Source: Gracilaria domingensis (taxonomy: Eukaryota > Rhodophyta > Florideophyceae > Gracilariales > Gracilariaceae). From it: DNA of 64,000 nucleotides. This document shows, one piece after another, positions 44,593 through 55,847 of this stretch. The notes below the pieces were generated by a model. It saw only the letters and a program-made list of their open reading frames with translations. It was not told the DNA's origin and did no database searches. Within the stretch, counting starts at the first letter, position 1, and each line of letters starts with the position of its first letter. Made by a program: the position numbers and the translations under genes. The stretch is from positions 81,609-145,608 of the forward strand of contig VCMS01000046.1 in assembly GCA_022539475.1 (NCBI GenBank). The letters run 5' to 3'.

Positions 44593-44597
44593 GCTAT
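44593..44597. repeat. Target-site duplication of the G4 insert, right (GCTAT)
   Basis: Matches 42622-42626. Removing the insert and one copy gives TTC TAT TAT AGC CAA GGT on the minus strand, an open gag frame. Confidence 0.75.
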
Positions 44598-44900
44598 AAT
44601 AGAAGATCTGTTTAGCTTCCGTCATAGTGGGAACTTGTAGGAACTATTTTGTAAACTCCTAGCTATACGAAGTACAGTGTTTAATATACCAATTAGCTCT
44701 ATTGTCTTTAACACTTTTATAGCAGTCACTTCTCTGTCAACAGGTTGAAAGTAGTCCATAAGGTCTTAAAGAACTCTTCAAAGGATGTAATTATGCTTTC
44801 ATTAATGCGGAGCAATTCCCGGCATTTGACATTGGAGAGCATCTCCAGTCGTATAGCTTACTGCATGTTTTATTTTACTCTGACCATCCGGTGCAGGATT
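44598..44900 (-). pseudogene. gag: G4 gag, N-terminal remnant
   Basis: Minus-strand pieces LQVPTMTEAKQIFYYS and, upstream in other frames, SFEEFFKTLWTTFNLL resemble the capsid region of gypsy Gag (retrotransposon gag family). FYYS joins SQGLKTRTRIEV across the insert. Several stops. The left boundary of the element beyond ~44900 could not be found. Confidence 0.55.
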
Positions 44901-47675
44901 GATTCCTCTAAATATATTATCTAAACGTTTTTTCCCACTTCGAGCAAATTTCCGGGAGAATTAATCTGGGTTTTCCGCTCTAAGGAAAGATTTCGTTTGT
45001 GTGAGATAGTGCCATCATGCGAAGGAGTTCTAGAGGCGCGATCCGAGTAAGTTCGTAGGCGGGGCGTGTAGTCCCGCGATTCGGTCGGGTATCAGATCCA
45101 CTATACTACAGTTTGCGAGTCTTTGCAACCTACGAATGCTTGGTTAGCCATTTGCAGCTGTGACAATAATGAACCAATTTGTTTTTGAGTCTGTTGGATA
45201 AAGTGAACGTGCTGCGATTCAGTATTCAGTTTTTCTTTTTTAAAAATTATATTTACGCAATAATCAATTGGTTCTTTACTTCTCAGTTTTCTCTTTTTTT
45301 GTTTTTGTATTATTCACATTTTCAATATTTTCTCTTTCCAATATCTTGATAGCAATTGATTATTACTGCTTTCTGTTCGGACTATGAAATACCTTGCTAA
45401 TGCAGGAAGCCTCTTCTACTCGGGCTTAGCAACAAGGTAAAGGTCTTGTCCTTGAGTGAGTCCATTTGCTTCGGCATACTTGAGAAAAGTACTTTTACAT
45501 CTACTGTGCTCGTCACTTAAGATGTCATGGCGATTTGAGAAAGCGTTGGAACCCCACAGATTGCACACGAGACAACGAATCTTAAGTTAATCAGCGTATA
45601 ACTAAAAACTCCTTTTTCTGTGTAAAGCAAAGCTTTTTTTGTAGTGAGGTAGTTAATATGCGTTGTGGTACAATTAAGATCGTTCCAAAATGTAGTTGGT
45701 TTTTTCTATGTCTCACAAACGTTACATATATTGCTGCCTCCTATCGTATCATTTTGTGCTTTTAAAACAGCTTTCAATCCTCGACGACCAAATCAATAGT
45801 TCTTTGATTTCGAATATGCAATTTGTGCTAGACGCGTTCCGTTCCATTCTCAAAATTCCTACGAAGCGGTCGTTGCCGATAAAATTAGTTTTTTCTGGCT
45901 ATCAACTTTTTACGTTGCAGTTTTAAGAGCCGTACTGGATGTTCCAAGGACATAAGTGATCCTAAGTCACAAGCTCTTAATGGCCGATATGCCTTATAAC
46001 TTTGTACTGGAATTAGCTCTACCGCGGGCTTCTTCGTATAGGTCTTTTTGTTTACTCGACGAATCATAGGTTTTTGGAGCAAAATGGCTTCGTTAAAAAT
46101 CAGGAGCAATGAATTCCTTATGCACGGGCACAAACGATGATTGTTATATTTTTGAGGAGAAGAAGAGGGGGACAATCGCGCCTGGCATCCAACAGAAGGT
46201 TATGTTCGTGCCCATGTTTATTTTAATGTTAAACTAGAAAACAATATGGATAGAGAACTGCTTGCTTATTCGGAAACAAAGGCTATTGGTATGTTTTGCT
46301 GCTCTTGAATAAGTGTTTTTTTCTTCTCGCGATTTTTTGCAAAGATTGCCTTCGATCTCGTTGAGATTCATTTCGTCGGCAATGGTTTAGCTATGGCAAA
46401 GCAGCGGAGCTGTTTAGTTTGGGGCTTAAATTGCTTCTTGATCTTGTTTTTTTCGGGATTTGAAATTTAGATTTGTCACTTTTTGGCTGCGCTACCCCTG
46501 TAATAGCAGCTAAATCTAAGATTTAATTGAAATAGAAATTCTATAAAGATCTTCAAAGCTAACTACTGCTTTTGAAATTGCTGATTCTTGGTTTGGTCTT
46601 GTAGTAATTTAGTTTTTGTTACCTAGTTGAAAGAAGGTTAGAATTGTCTAGTAGAATTTTAATCTCACCTAGAGCGGAGACGAAGTCAGAAATAGTTTGC
46701 GCACCCCGGAACGGCTCTTATACAAGTTTGCACATTTCTAGAAAGGCTCAAAAACGAACGTGCAACTCTATAGTACGTGCCAGACTAGTTTCTGGAGTTC
46801 TAATAAATAAATAAACGCTCTAACCACTTAATTCACTGCTTTTGGCACTGTGCCAGGCAGTCCACTTTTGTTACACAAACGCACCACAGAAGTGATATTT
46901 GCTCTTCCTGTTACATTTTGCTTTTTTGCTCCTTGTAGATTGCCTGCAAAATTCAATCGTACAATGATTTGTAAGAGCATGGCCACTAATGTCCCAAATC
47001 AATTTAACGGTGTAAGAGCGCTGATATCACGATAGGAACGTGCCAACGTAGCATTGAAGCAAGCGGCTTCGAGCCGAAAGCAGCCGTCAGACAAAATGGA
47101 AAGCGTTGAGTGGTAGATAACCCCTAGCAAAACCCATGCTCATTGAATCATCATGCGGCGGTAAATGAAATTGATGCCTTTCAATAAAATGTAAGGACAC
47201 TTTCGAGGAATATAATTTTTTCAAAAAACCACACTCATGGCAATGTCACTGAAACAAAAACTTACTTATTTTTCAATGACGTTGGTCCTATTACCTTTAT
47301 ACCAGTCATCTTGTCGGCAAGCCTACTGAAAACCCTTTTAGTTTTCCCTTAACGAGTTCTGCCTGGGAACGTGACCATCAAAAAATTACGAGAATATTTG
47401 CCTGCATTGGACTTGGATTGAAACGAGGCAAACTGCCGTTCAAATCTGACGAACTTAGACCAAAAAAGGGTGGTTCCAATCCAAGTCCAAGTGGTTGCCC
47501 ACAAAATAATTATTTTTCAATAGTTGGCCCAGCCAATCAGACCGCAATGTTTTCCGGAAACAAGACGTCAGCGGATTGGATTGGAACGAGGATTTAGATT
47601 TCCGATGGCCATGCTCTAAGGGCCATTCTACTGTACTGTAGGCCAATGTATGAACAAAACGGCCTCATTGCTGAA

Positions 47676-47700
47676 CACCGAAAATAGGCTATTTTCGGTG
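47676..47700. repeat. Perfect 25-bp palindrome
   Basis: CACCGAAAATAG-G-CTATTTTCGGTG: 12-base arms with a one-base centre. Confidence 0.85.
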
Positions 47701-48216
47701 CATCAGCATCGAAAACGTCTCGGTGTCCCCCTGTTTAAAGTTGAAACGAGAACAAGAACTCCAAACTGGCGCGGAGTTCACACTCTTCCTTCTTTGAGAG
47801 AGGGTTCTAGAAGACGCAAAAACCACAGCACATGGTGATTGTAGAGTGTGAAGATTACAGCCCGAGTAACAATTATACAATTGAGCATTGCGTTGATCGC
47901 TTTCGGTCCAAATGCTGACATCCCCCTTGACGATCAACCATGTCTTTGAAACCGGCATTAGACACTTTGAGATACGCAGTACTTGAATTCACGGCGCTTC
48001 TGTGCACATCTACGACGTAAAGCCCGACGCAGAACTGCGTTTAGAAGGCACTCAAAGAACAGAGCGTGAACAGGGTGTCTTCATCAGTTTTGCAAAACCC
48101 AATAAAACTAAACTATTCCCATGAAGGACTTTTAGAACTGCCAATAAGAAATGAAAGACATTGTGAGCGTAGCAAGTAAATGAGACGAATCTTTAAGACC
48201 GCGACGAAAACGAGGA

Positions 48217-48221
48217 GCTAT
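48217..48221. repeat. G3 target-site duplication, left (GCTAT)
   Basis: GCTAT directly before the 5' LTR; repeated at 60325-60329. Confidence 0.9.
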
Positions 48222-48960
48222 TGTAGTGCAACCCTCATGTATGATGAATTTCGCTGGACTTAGTCATAATTCCCGTTCACGGGTTTGCCTGGTATACACC
48301 AGTATATGACTAGTAGTAACTAGTGGTTGCCATCGAGATGGTTTGGACACGTGGGACACGGTGGAGCTGATCGGAGGTTGGCCACTACACGTGGGCGTTT
48401 GCCACTATTAGTGGGCTGTTTAGTTAATATTAGTTATTAATCTTAGTGAGGACACTACTTAGTGCGACGGAGTCGCCGCCGTCGCACCAGTAAAGTGCCC
48501 CAACCAGGGTGATCCTACTTCAAGGATCTTGGCTCTAGCCACTCTCGCCTTCGGCGGTGCACAACTCTTTATCGGAGGGACTCCCCGTTGTCACGGTGCG
48601 GCTATCCACCCTGCGTCCCCGCAGAACCCAACTTTGGGAGTGTTTCACCTTTGTTGTTTGTGTTCGACCCTGTATAGGGAATACCCCAGCGATACGCCGT
48701 ACCTCTCTTATATCTTTCTGTTTGCCCTCTCTTTCCCTTTGCCCACTCTGTGGTTTCGTCCCTCTTTCGAGGCTGCAACACTCACGTGTGCATCACCTTT
48801 CCATACTCAACTCTCAACGCCCCGCCTTGACGGTCTGGCCCCGGTCTTACACACGGCTAGTCGCCCCAGCCCAGAGAGGCTCTGTTCACTGGGTTGCCCT
48901 CAGTAGAGGAAGATCCCGAACACCTTCTTGGTGTTTCCTGCTCGCAGGCATTGCACTACA
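48222..48960 (+). repeat. G3 5' LTR (739 bp)
   Basis: TGTAGTGCAA... TTGCACTACA with 10-base inverted ends. Same length as 59586-60324 and nearly identical, with scattered substitutions. An AT-rich TTTAGTTAATATTAGTTATTAATC segment near +198 may hold the promoter. Confidence 0.92.
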
Positions 48961-48963
48961 AAG

Positions 48964-48979
48964 TGGTCTCCCGACCTAG
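48964..48979 (+). promoter_or_regulatory. G3 primer binding site
   Basis: TGGTCTCCCGACCTAG, three bases after the LTR. Predicts a primer tRNA ending CTAGGTCGGGAGACCA. Confidence 0.8.
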
Positions 48980-49067
48980 AAGACAGGAAGTTTGACGCAC
49001 TTTTGTGTACCCTCCTTGAGGGCCGTTTCTTTTGGAAGTTTCCCTGTAAAGGTTGGACTGGATACCG

Positions 49068-51269
49068 ATGTCTCCGAAGCCCTCCGATGCGGAGCCTGCG
49101 ATCACCCGCAGTCGGTCCACCAACGGTGGTAATCGGACGGATGGTTGGCCTCCTTCGGGGATACCAGTTTGTTCTGAATCTACCCTGGGTAACAGGCCGT
49201 CCTCGCGGACGTCTAACCCACCGGCGCGCCGGACACTTCCTTTTTCCCTGTTGATCCCTCCCACTGATGTGATTGCTCCGGCATCTGCCGTCGCCGAGCC
49301 AGCTCCTGCCGGGCAGGTCATGGTTACCGCCCAGGCCTCTCAGTCCCGTCGGGAGAGGGTTGACAACCCCCAGGGTACAACCCTGAAAGAGCAGGTTCGC
49401 ATGCTGCGAGCTGCTCACAATTCCCCTATGGGAGCCCATGATTCCCTCGCGGGAGAATTCCGGACTCTCCGGGAGGAAGTTCGCACATTTTTTGTGAAGG
49501 ATGTCGTAGAGGATCTCCGTATCGTACGGTCCGATGTCAACTCCGTGCTCGAATGCATTGGAGGACCCGCTGCCTTTGTGGAAGGAATTGAGACCCGATT
49601 CGATCGGATTCGAAGCCGTCTGGAGACGTTGGAGAAGGCTGCTTTCGCGGAGTTCGCCACTCCGGCGGAGCCGGTTGAAGTGTCGCATCGCGACAAGAAC
49701 ACCGGTCGGGACAAACCTCGCCGCAGGCGGAAGGTCAAGGAGAACAATCAGTTCTCCGACTCGGACTCGAGTTCGTCAGACGACGCACCGGATGTTTCGG
49801 ATAGTTCGGATTCATCCGACATCTCATCCAACAATGGTCGTGCAGGGCACTCATCACGCTCTAACGGTCATCAGCCACCCAAGGTGTCGTTCGTACCCGG
49901 TCGAAGAGACGGAAGCTCTCCGGGCTGAAGGAGCTGAAGCCGACTAACCCGTTGTATCGGAAGTTACTTTCATACCGGTACTACCGTTTGGAGGATTCCT
50001 CATTGGATCGCACACCACGTGGGACGGGTAAGGTGAAGGACTGCATCCGCCGTATGCAGCTCTCACTGCGTAACCAAACATTTTCTGGGAGCGACCCAGT
50101 CCTGGTGCTTGATTTTCTCGCCCGTTTCGTGGCGGAGGCCGATGTTCTCGGGATGAACGAAGGCCAGGCCTACATTGCGTTACCGTATTTCTTACGGGGA
50201 GTCGCCGAAGACCAGTTCAACTCTGTCAGAGGCTCATCTCGTGACTTCGAAGGAGGGGTTACGTGTTGGCCGGAAGCTGTCCAGTACTTTACTGCGCTCG
50301 TACGCCACCAACGATGCAATCGGCACGGCCATCCTGGCACTCCGGGACACCCGGCAGAAGTCTGGAGAGACAGAAACCGATTATTTGGTACGCCTGAACA
50401 AGGCTTTCCCCCGTTGTGGTAATGTCTACCTCGCAGGGGAACGTTGTACGATGTTCGTCGACGGCCTCGACCCGGCCATCAAGACCTGGGTCACCCGCTA
50501 CCGCGAGGATAAGGGGAAGATCACCTACCTCGAGCTAGTCCAGTACGCTCGAGCGGAGGGTGATGCACTTCGTGCGCGAGGTCCTCTCCCCAGGTCGAAG
50601 TCCGCGAAGGCGGTCATGATGGAGACTGGCTCGCCATCGTTGTCGCTGCTAGCGAGCGAGGCCTCCCCAAGGGAGTATGACAATGTTCAGTTGGCCCAGG
50701 AAGCCCCGAGTTCCATTCCAACTACGGAACTACCGTCGACGACGGATGCGTCCTTCGACACCGCTCGGAACGGTACGCTGCTTTACGCAGATCCCAACCG
50801 TGTGAACGGACCAAGAATTCCGTATGCGGACGGAGCAAACCGTTTTCAACGGCCTGGATGGAAGGACACCCGCCCCAGGGTAGGGTTCACCGATTCACGG
50901 AATGGTACCCCGTGTTCGGAAATGGCAACACCGATCTGTCACCTTTACTATACGCATGGTCACATCTCGCCACAGTGCCTGCTCTCGATGAGAGATATAC
51001 CCATGGTCACGGTGAACTATGAAACTTTGACTCCAGAGGAGAAGAAAACCGTCCCTATGACGTCGTACTTGCGTGCGAAAACGGACTTCTCTCACGCTGT
51101 CGCAGCATTACCGCCGCAGCGGAATGTCCATGCATCGCCTGTGCATCCAAACCCTCGGCCTATTGCCGAACAGCACACCGCTAACGCGGGACCCCGTGGC
51201 CAGCGAGCACAAGCACTCGTCGCCGAGGAACCTGAGCAGCCGCCGCCAGCGGAAGTTCAAGGCAACTGA
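49068..51269 (+). pseudogene. gag: G3 gag, frameshifted
   Basis: N-terminal part 49068-49928 (MSPKPSDAEP; helical EFRTLREEVRTFFVKDVVED; Ser/Asp-rich tail), a frame change at ~49925, capsid segment MQLSLRNQTFSGSDPVLVLD... YIALPYFLRGVAEDQFNSVR, a second frame change near 50262, then 50175-51269. In the zinc-knuckle position it has CHLYYTHGHISPQC; G1 has CHTCYRHGHIAPNC, so the second zinc-binding Cys has become Tyr. The ATG 15 bases upstream (49053) is also in frame. The last residues are Pro/Ala/Glu-rich. Confidence 0.8.
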
Positions 51270-51304
51270 ACGAGAAAGTCTCCCTTTCGGGAGAGGCGTC
51301 CTCC

Positions 51305-52405
51305 GTGTTGAGGCTGTTGACGCCAGAGGCGTCGTCGCCTCACTCCCCGGTGAAAGTTCTCTCGAGGAAAGACGCCGCAGACGCGGATTCGGAGCACCTC
51401 GGTGTTCTGCGTCGACTGTGGATACGGGTAAGGAATAACAGGATCCCGGACCGAATTATGGTGATGGCCAAGCGAAACTATAAGGTGTACGCTGACCTTG
51501 GCCTGAGCCCCCAGTTTATGGTGCGTTACCTGACTGTACTACACACAGGTGCAGATCCGAACTTCATCGTAGAGTCCCTTCTCACACCGCACTTGCGGGA
51601 ACGTATCCGCCGCAGCCTGCTTTCTGATGTCGCTGACGCGAATAACAACCCGTTAACAACGGTGGGAACAATCGACTTAGTCGTGCGTTTGGGAATTTCC
51701 ATGGTGAGGGTCAACGTCATCGTTTGTCGGTCATTCGCTGCCCCAGTCATTTTGGGTTGCGATTACTCCGACAGGTTTGTCGATGCAATCAGGCCCCGCC
51801 TCAGGCGTGTAGAACTCGACGATGGTTCATCGGTACCGATCGTCCGTCGTCGGCTGAAGCGGTCATCGCGGAAGCAAGTTCCACTCCCTGCTGCGCAAAC
51901 CCCGGCACCGGCGTCGCGCGAGTCCACCAAGCTCCGCGTCGCTTCGTCGATTCGCATCCAGCCTGAGTCCCAAGTTATGGTGTCAATTAATTCCCGTCAA
52001 CATGGTCTCCGGGTTATTCAACCACTTACCTCGTTGTACGAGAAGTGCCAACTCGCCGTCGCGAATGGTGTTGTGCAAGTCACACCGGATACTCCGTTTC
52101 GGATACTCGTTGCCAATCTTGGCAGCACCCACCAGTATCTGGTGAAGAACCAAGTCATTGGGTCTGTAACACCGCACCCACTCGCGATGCTTCCGACGAA
52201 GATGACGGCTGCCGATGTCCTCGGACTAGTTACCTCCGAAGAAGACGTCGCCTCATCTAAAGAGGTGGAGGTAGCTGCAGTTCCTGCTGTTTTTACGGGT
52301 ACCAATACAGGCGCAACGAAGAAGAAACCGACTGATCGGAACCACACCCTGTTTAAGGGACAGAAGAGCGTAAGCCCACGAGCTACGGCAAGGTTGACCC
52401 CTTGA
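51305..52405 (+). pseudogene. pol: G3 pol, protease segment with altered active site
   Basis: A 366-residue frame aligned with the start of G1 pol (SEHLGVLRRL, VMAKRNYKVYADLGLS). At the active site it reads VLHTGADPN where G1 has VLDTGSGRN, so the catalytic Asp is His. The core strands (VILGCDYSDRFVDAIRP) are otherwise kept. The protease should be inactive. It ends in TGA at 52403-52405; RT continues in another frame starting two codons earlier (KALEELDLRHVPE). Confidence 0.75.
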
Positions 52406-55324
52406 AGGCGCTCGAGGAACTTGATCTCCGTCATGTACCGGAGTCGCACCGTGAACGTCTAAGAGACATGTTACGGGAGTTTAACCCAATGTGGGATGGC
52501 TCTCTTGGAGAGATAAATGCAACGGAACACCGTATCGATTTGTTACCGAACACGCGTCCGGTTTCACAACCCCCTTACAGGGCAGGACCGAAGGCTCGGG
52601 AGGAAGAACAGTTCCAAGTGGACAAGATGACCCGCGCAGGTGTCATCGAACACGCGCAATCGCCGTGGGCATCCCCCAGTGGTACTGGCTCTCAAGGCCG
52701 ACGAACCTTGGGGGTTCTGTGTTGACTATCGCCGGCTCAATGCCGTGACGGTAAGAGACGCCTACCCAATCCCTCGTGTGGACGAGTGTATTGACTCGCT
52801 CGGTGACGCTATCGTGTTCACGGCATTGGATGCCAATTGAGGATACTGGCAAGTCCCCGTCAGGGAAGAAGACCGCGATAAGACTGCGTTCGTGTGCCAC
52901 TCGGGGTCCTACCGCTTCAAGCGGATGCCTTTCGGCCTAACCAACGCGCCCGCTACGTTCCAGCGTGCCATCGACATCTTGTTGAGCCGCTTCAAGTGGC
53001 GGACCTGTCTCGTCTACCTTGATGATATCATCGTGTTTTCCAGTAATCTGAACGATCATCTCACCCATGTCAGGGACGTGATGACCACTCTGCGTGATGC
53101 AGGAATAACCCTCAAATTGAGGAAGTGTGAATTTTTCACCGACACCGTCAAGTATCTTGGACACGTCATCCGTCCAGGACGGCTGACGATCGAGGAATCT
53201 CGCGTCACGTCACTCGCCAAGGCGAAGGAACCGCAAACCCGAACGGAATTACGCTCCTTCCTAGGGTTGGTCAACGTCTACAGACGGTTTGTACCGAACT
53301 TTTCGGAAATTGCGGCTCCCCTCAACGCTCTCTTGCGAAAAGGTCAGCAACCGAAACTGGACCCCTTCACGCCCGCACAAGCGGAAGCGTTCAACTCCTT
53401 GAAGGAGGCTGTTACATCAGCACCGATTCTATCGTTTCTAAAACCGGGATTGCCGTTCTCCGTGGACATGGACTCGAGCGACTACCAAGTAGGCTGCGCG
53501 CTGTTCCAAACCACTCCCGAAGGAGAACGGAAACCCATAGGGTACTGGTCACGTTCGCGTAACGTTCATGAACGGAACTACTCCGTTTCGGAAAAAGAGT
53601 GCCTTGCAGTCGTATGGGCATTATCCACCCTCCGTCTTTATCTGCTAGGTGTGCACTTCACCGTGTACACGGATCATTTCTCGTTGAGGTGGTTGATGAA
53701 TATCTCTGAACCATCAGACCACCTCATGAGGTGGAGGCTCCGCCTAGCGGTGTTCGACTTCGACGTCTTATACAAAAAAGGGACCCTGAACACCCAGGTG
53801 GACGCGCTGTCGCGCTTACCCACGAATGGGGAAACTCTGGTCGTTGAGGAGGATGACATTCCGTGCTTCGTCGTCGACGATGATGAACTGGAACCCTCGG
53901 AGTGGCGACTTGACGACTGGCCAGATGACTGGGACGATATGGACGCTGAGTTTGATGAACTGCTTGTTGCAAGCAAAGCCGAGGTTCTAAAGCCCCTACC
54001 GGAAACTTTTGTACCGGTATCACCGGAAGAAATGATCCGAGAACAACATGGAGACCCGTTCTGCATCACGATCCGTGCCCGACTTAACGGTGAAGCCACC
54101 CTCCCATTCGAGGTCAGCCACATCGGCTACCTCGTAAAGACAGTCGAGTCACACCCACAAGTTGTGGTACCACACTCGTTGCAGACGAGAATCCTACACC
54201 TTTCGCATTACGCAAAGTTAGGTGGCCACGCAGGTGGAAGAAAGTTGTACCTCACCTTGAGGAGAGACTTCTACTGGCCCGCCATGGCGGTGGATTGTTA
54301 CGCTACGGTACGCTTCTGTGCCGAGTGCGCGAGAAATCGCGTGAAAATCCGGAAGAGCTCCAAGAAAGTGAAACTATTCCCTGCCAGGGTGCCGCTTGAA
54401 TTTGTGGCAATCGATATTCTCGGACTATTGCTTACCACGCGGAGAGGAAATAAGTTCCTTCTCGTTATCACGGATCGGTTCTCTAAACTGGTTCGGACAG
54501 TACCTCTAAAGAGAATCACCACGTTCACAGTCGCGCAGGCGTTCGCCACGCACTGGATCTTCGTGTACGGTCATCCCGTGGAGTTGTTTTCCGATAACGG
54601 AAAGAAATTCGCATCCGGGTTCTTCCAGGATGTATGTCGCATCATGGACGTGAAGAACCTCTTCACGACCATTTACCATCCCCAATGTAATGGGCAAGTT
54701 GAACAGTACAACAGTACGATGCTGGCATCTTTCCGTTCTTAAGTTGCTGACCACGCAAAGACATGGGACTTATACACCGACGCGTTAGCCTTTGCGTACA
54801 ACACGCAGGTACACAGGACTACTAGTGTTTTCCCATTTGAACTGGTTTTGTCACGGACACCCCCGCCATTGGCGTTAGAATCACAAGCTACCTTGGGCAA
54901 TTTCCCATCCGTGGGTGATTATCGCCAACAATGGAAGGCTTCGCTAACGAAGTTAGTACCGGCTGCCCGGAAATCGATGGCGAAAGCTCAAGCCGCTTAC
55001 AAGCGCGATTTTGATGCTCGCTTGCGAGGAAGAACCCGCGAACGACTTACTGTGGGCAACCATGTCTTCGTACGGAAGGAACACTACAACCCTGAGAAGG
55101 GCAAACTTCATAAGCTCACGCCTGTGGCGGATGGACCTTATAAGGTAACCTCGGTCGCACCGGAAACTGTGGTGGTCGAGATCGCTGACGCGCATGAGCG
55201 GATCTTCCGCGACCGCGTGGTATTGACCCCTCCACCCTGGTCTGAGGTTCCCCCGTCTGGTACAGAGCCCGTGTCTACGGAGTCAACAACCCCGATAACA
55301 CCGGAGACAAATGTGGTGACAAGA
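52402..55324 (+). pseudogene. pol: G3 pol: RT, RNase H, integrase
   Basis: Begins KALEELDLRHVPESHRE; a frameshift near 52675 follows WASP. Then one frame to 55324, broken by TGA 52838-52840 (LDAN-stop-GYWQV; G1 has Trp there) and TAA 54740-54742. Motifs: CVDYRRLN, MPFGLTNAPATFQ, YLDD, DSSDYQVG, EKECLAVVW, YTDHFSLRW, integrase finger, FVAIDILG, FSDNGKKF and HPQCNGQVEQYN. In the last the usual ERFN is EQYN, with the Glu kept. GPY/F-like GPYKVTSV follows. The frame continues after the 55325 insert. Confidence 0.88.
55320..55324. repeat. Target-site duplication of the solo LTR in G3, left (CAAGA)
   Basis: CAAGA before TGTCGA; repeated at 55843-55847. Confidence 0.8.
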
Positions 55325-55842
55325 TGTCGAGAAATCCCATATTAGTCCGATCCAATTCCTATGCAGCGGTTCTGGTCCTCAAAAGAACCAGTCCACTCTC
55401 ACTGATGTATACGCCAGTCCGGCTTCCTCGAAGCTGTAGATGAATAAAACTGTCGATTCTGTATCACGCAGAGGTTGATTGAAACACATAGTTAGTTAGA
55501 CATAGTGCGGTTCTTTAACTTACTTGATAACAGTTGCAACGATGCGCTGCGCGGTCTCCCGCTTTCAGTTGAGAACTGATACTAATATTGACTTAGTTCG
55601 TAATTTATTGTTGTTGATTCTTTTGTTGGAGCTGTTGACGTTCTAGCTTGTCAAGCTCCTTTTTATACTACTTTAAAACTAAGTCTCCTAAATATTATCT
55701 GTGATGCTAATGTAGTGTCCTTCAGTCTATTGGTACACTTAATAGTGTTCAGAAATAGTCATAGGAGTCCAAATGATTACGCATTACTGTATTACGTGTC
55801 CAACCTCGATACAGCCTCGAAATAATATTACAATATTCGACA
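55325..55842. repeat. 518-bp solo LTR inserted in G3 pol
   Basis: AT-rich, in contrast to G3. Starts TGTCGAGAAATCC and ends ATATTCGACA, a TG...CA structure with TGTCGA/TCGACA inverted ends and the 5-bp duplication CAAGA. Internal TATACTACTTTAAAAC may be a promoter remnant. Unlike any other LTR here. Removing it with one duplication joins ACA AGA to CCC TCC in frame. Confidence 0.75.
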
Positions 55843-55847
55843 CAAGA

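Larger units (their letters stand above)
44901..48221. other. AT-rich non-coding DNA
   Basis: 3.3 kb with no gene I can support. A GC-richer ~110-bp patch at 45010-45125 has a tRNA-like A-box on the minus strand (GTAGTATAGTGG) but no complete cloverleaf. Partly inverted CCAATCCAAGTCCAAG / TTGGACTTGGATTG words occur at 47400-47580. The perfect palindrome at 47676 is listed separately. The last ~100 bases are the upstream flank of the pogo-like gene. Confidence 0.5.

Noticed and set aside
45010-45125. Possible tRNA gene on the minus strand (GTAGTATAGTGG A-box-like)
   Set aside because: No consistent acceptor stem or T-arm and a poor anticodon arm; at best a tRNA-derived fragment.
45885-46175. 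96-residue minus-strand frame
   Set aside because: No recognisable domain, alone in AT-rich DNA, no upstream signals.
1294-52840. TGA read as tryptophan (code change) as the reason for Trp-position stops
   Set aside because: TGG encodes conserved Trp many times in the same frames, TAG also occurs at such positions, and frames otherwise end in TGA.
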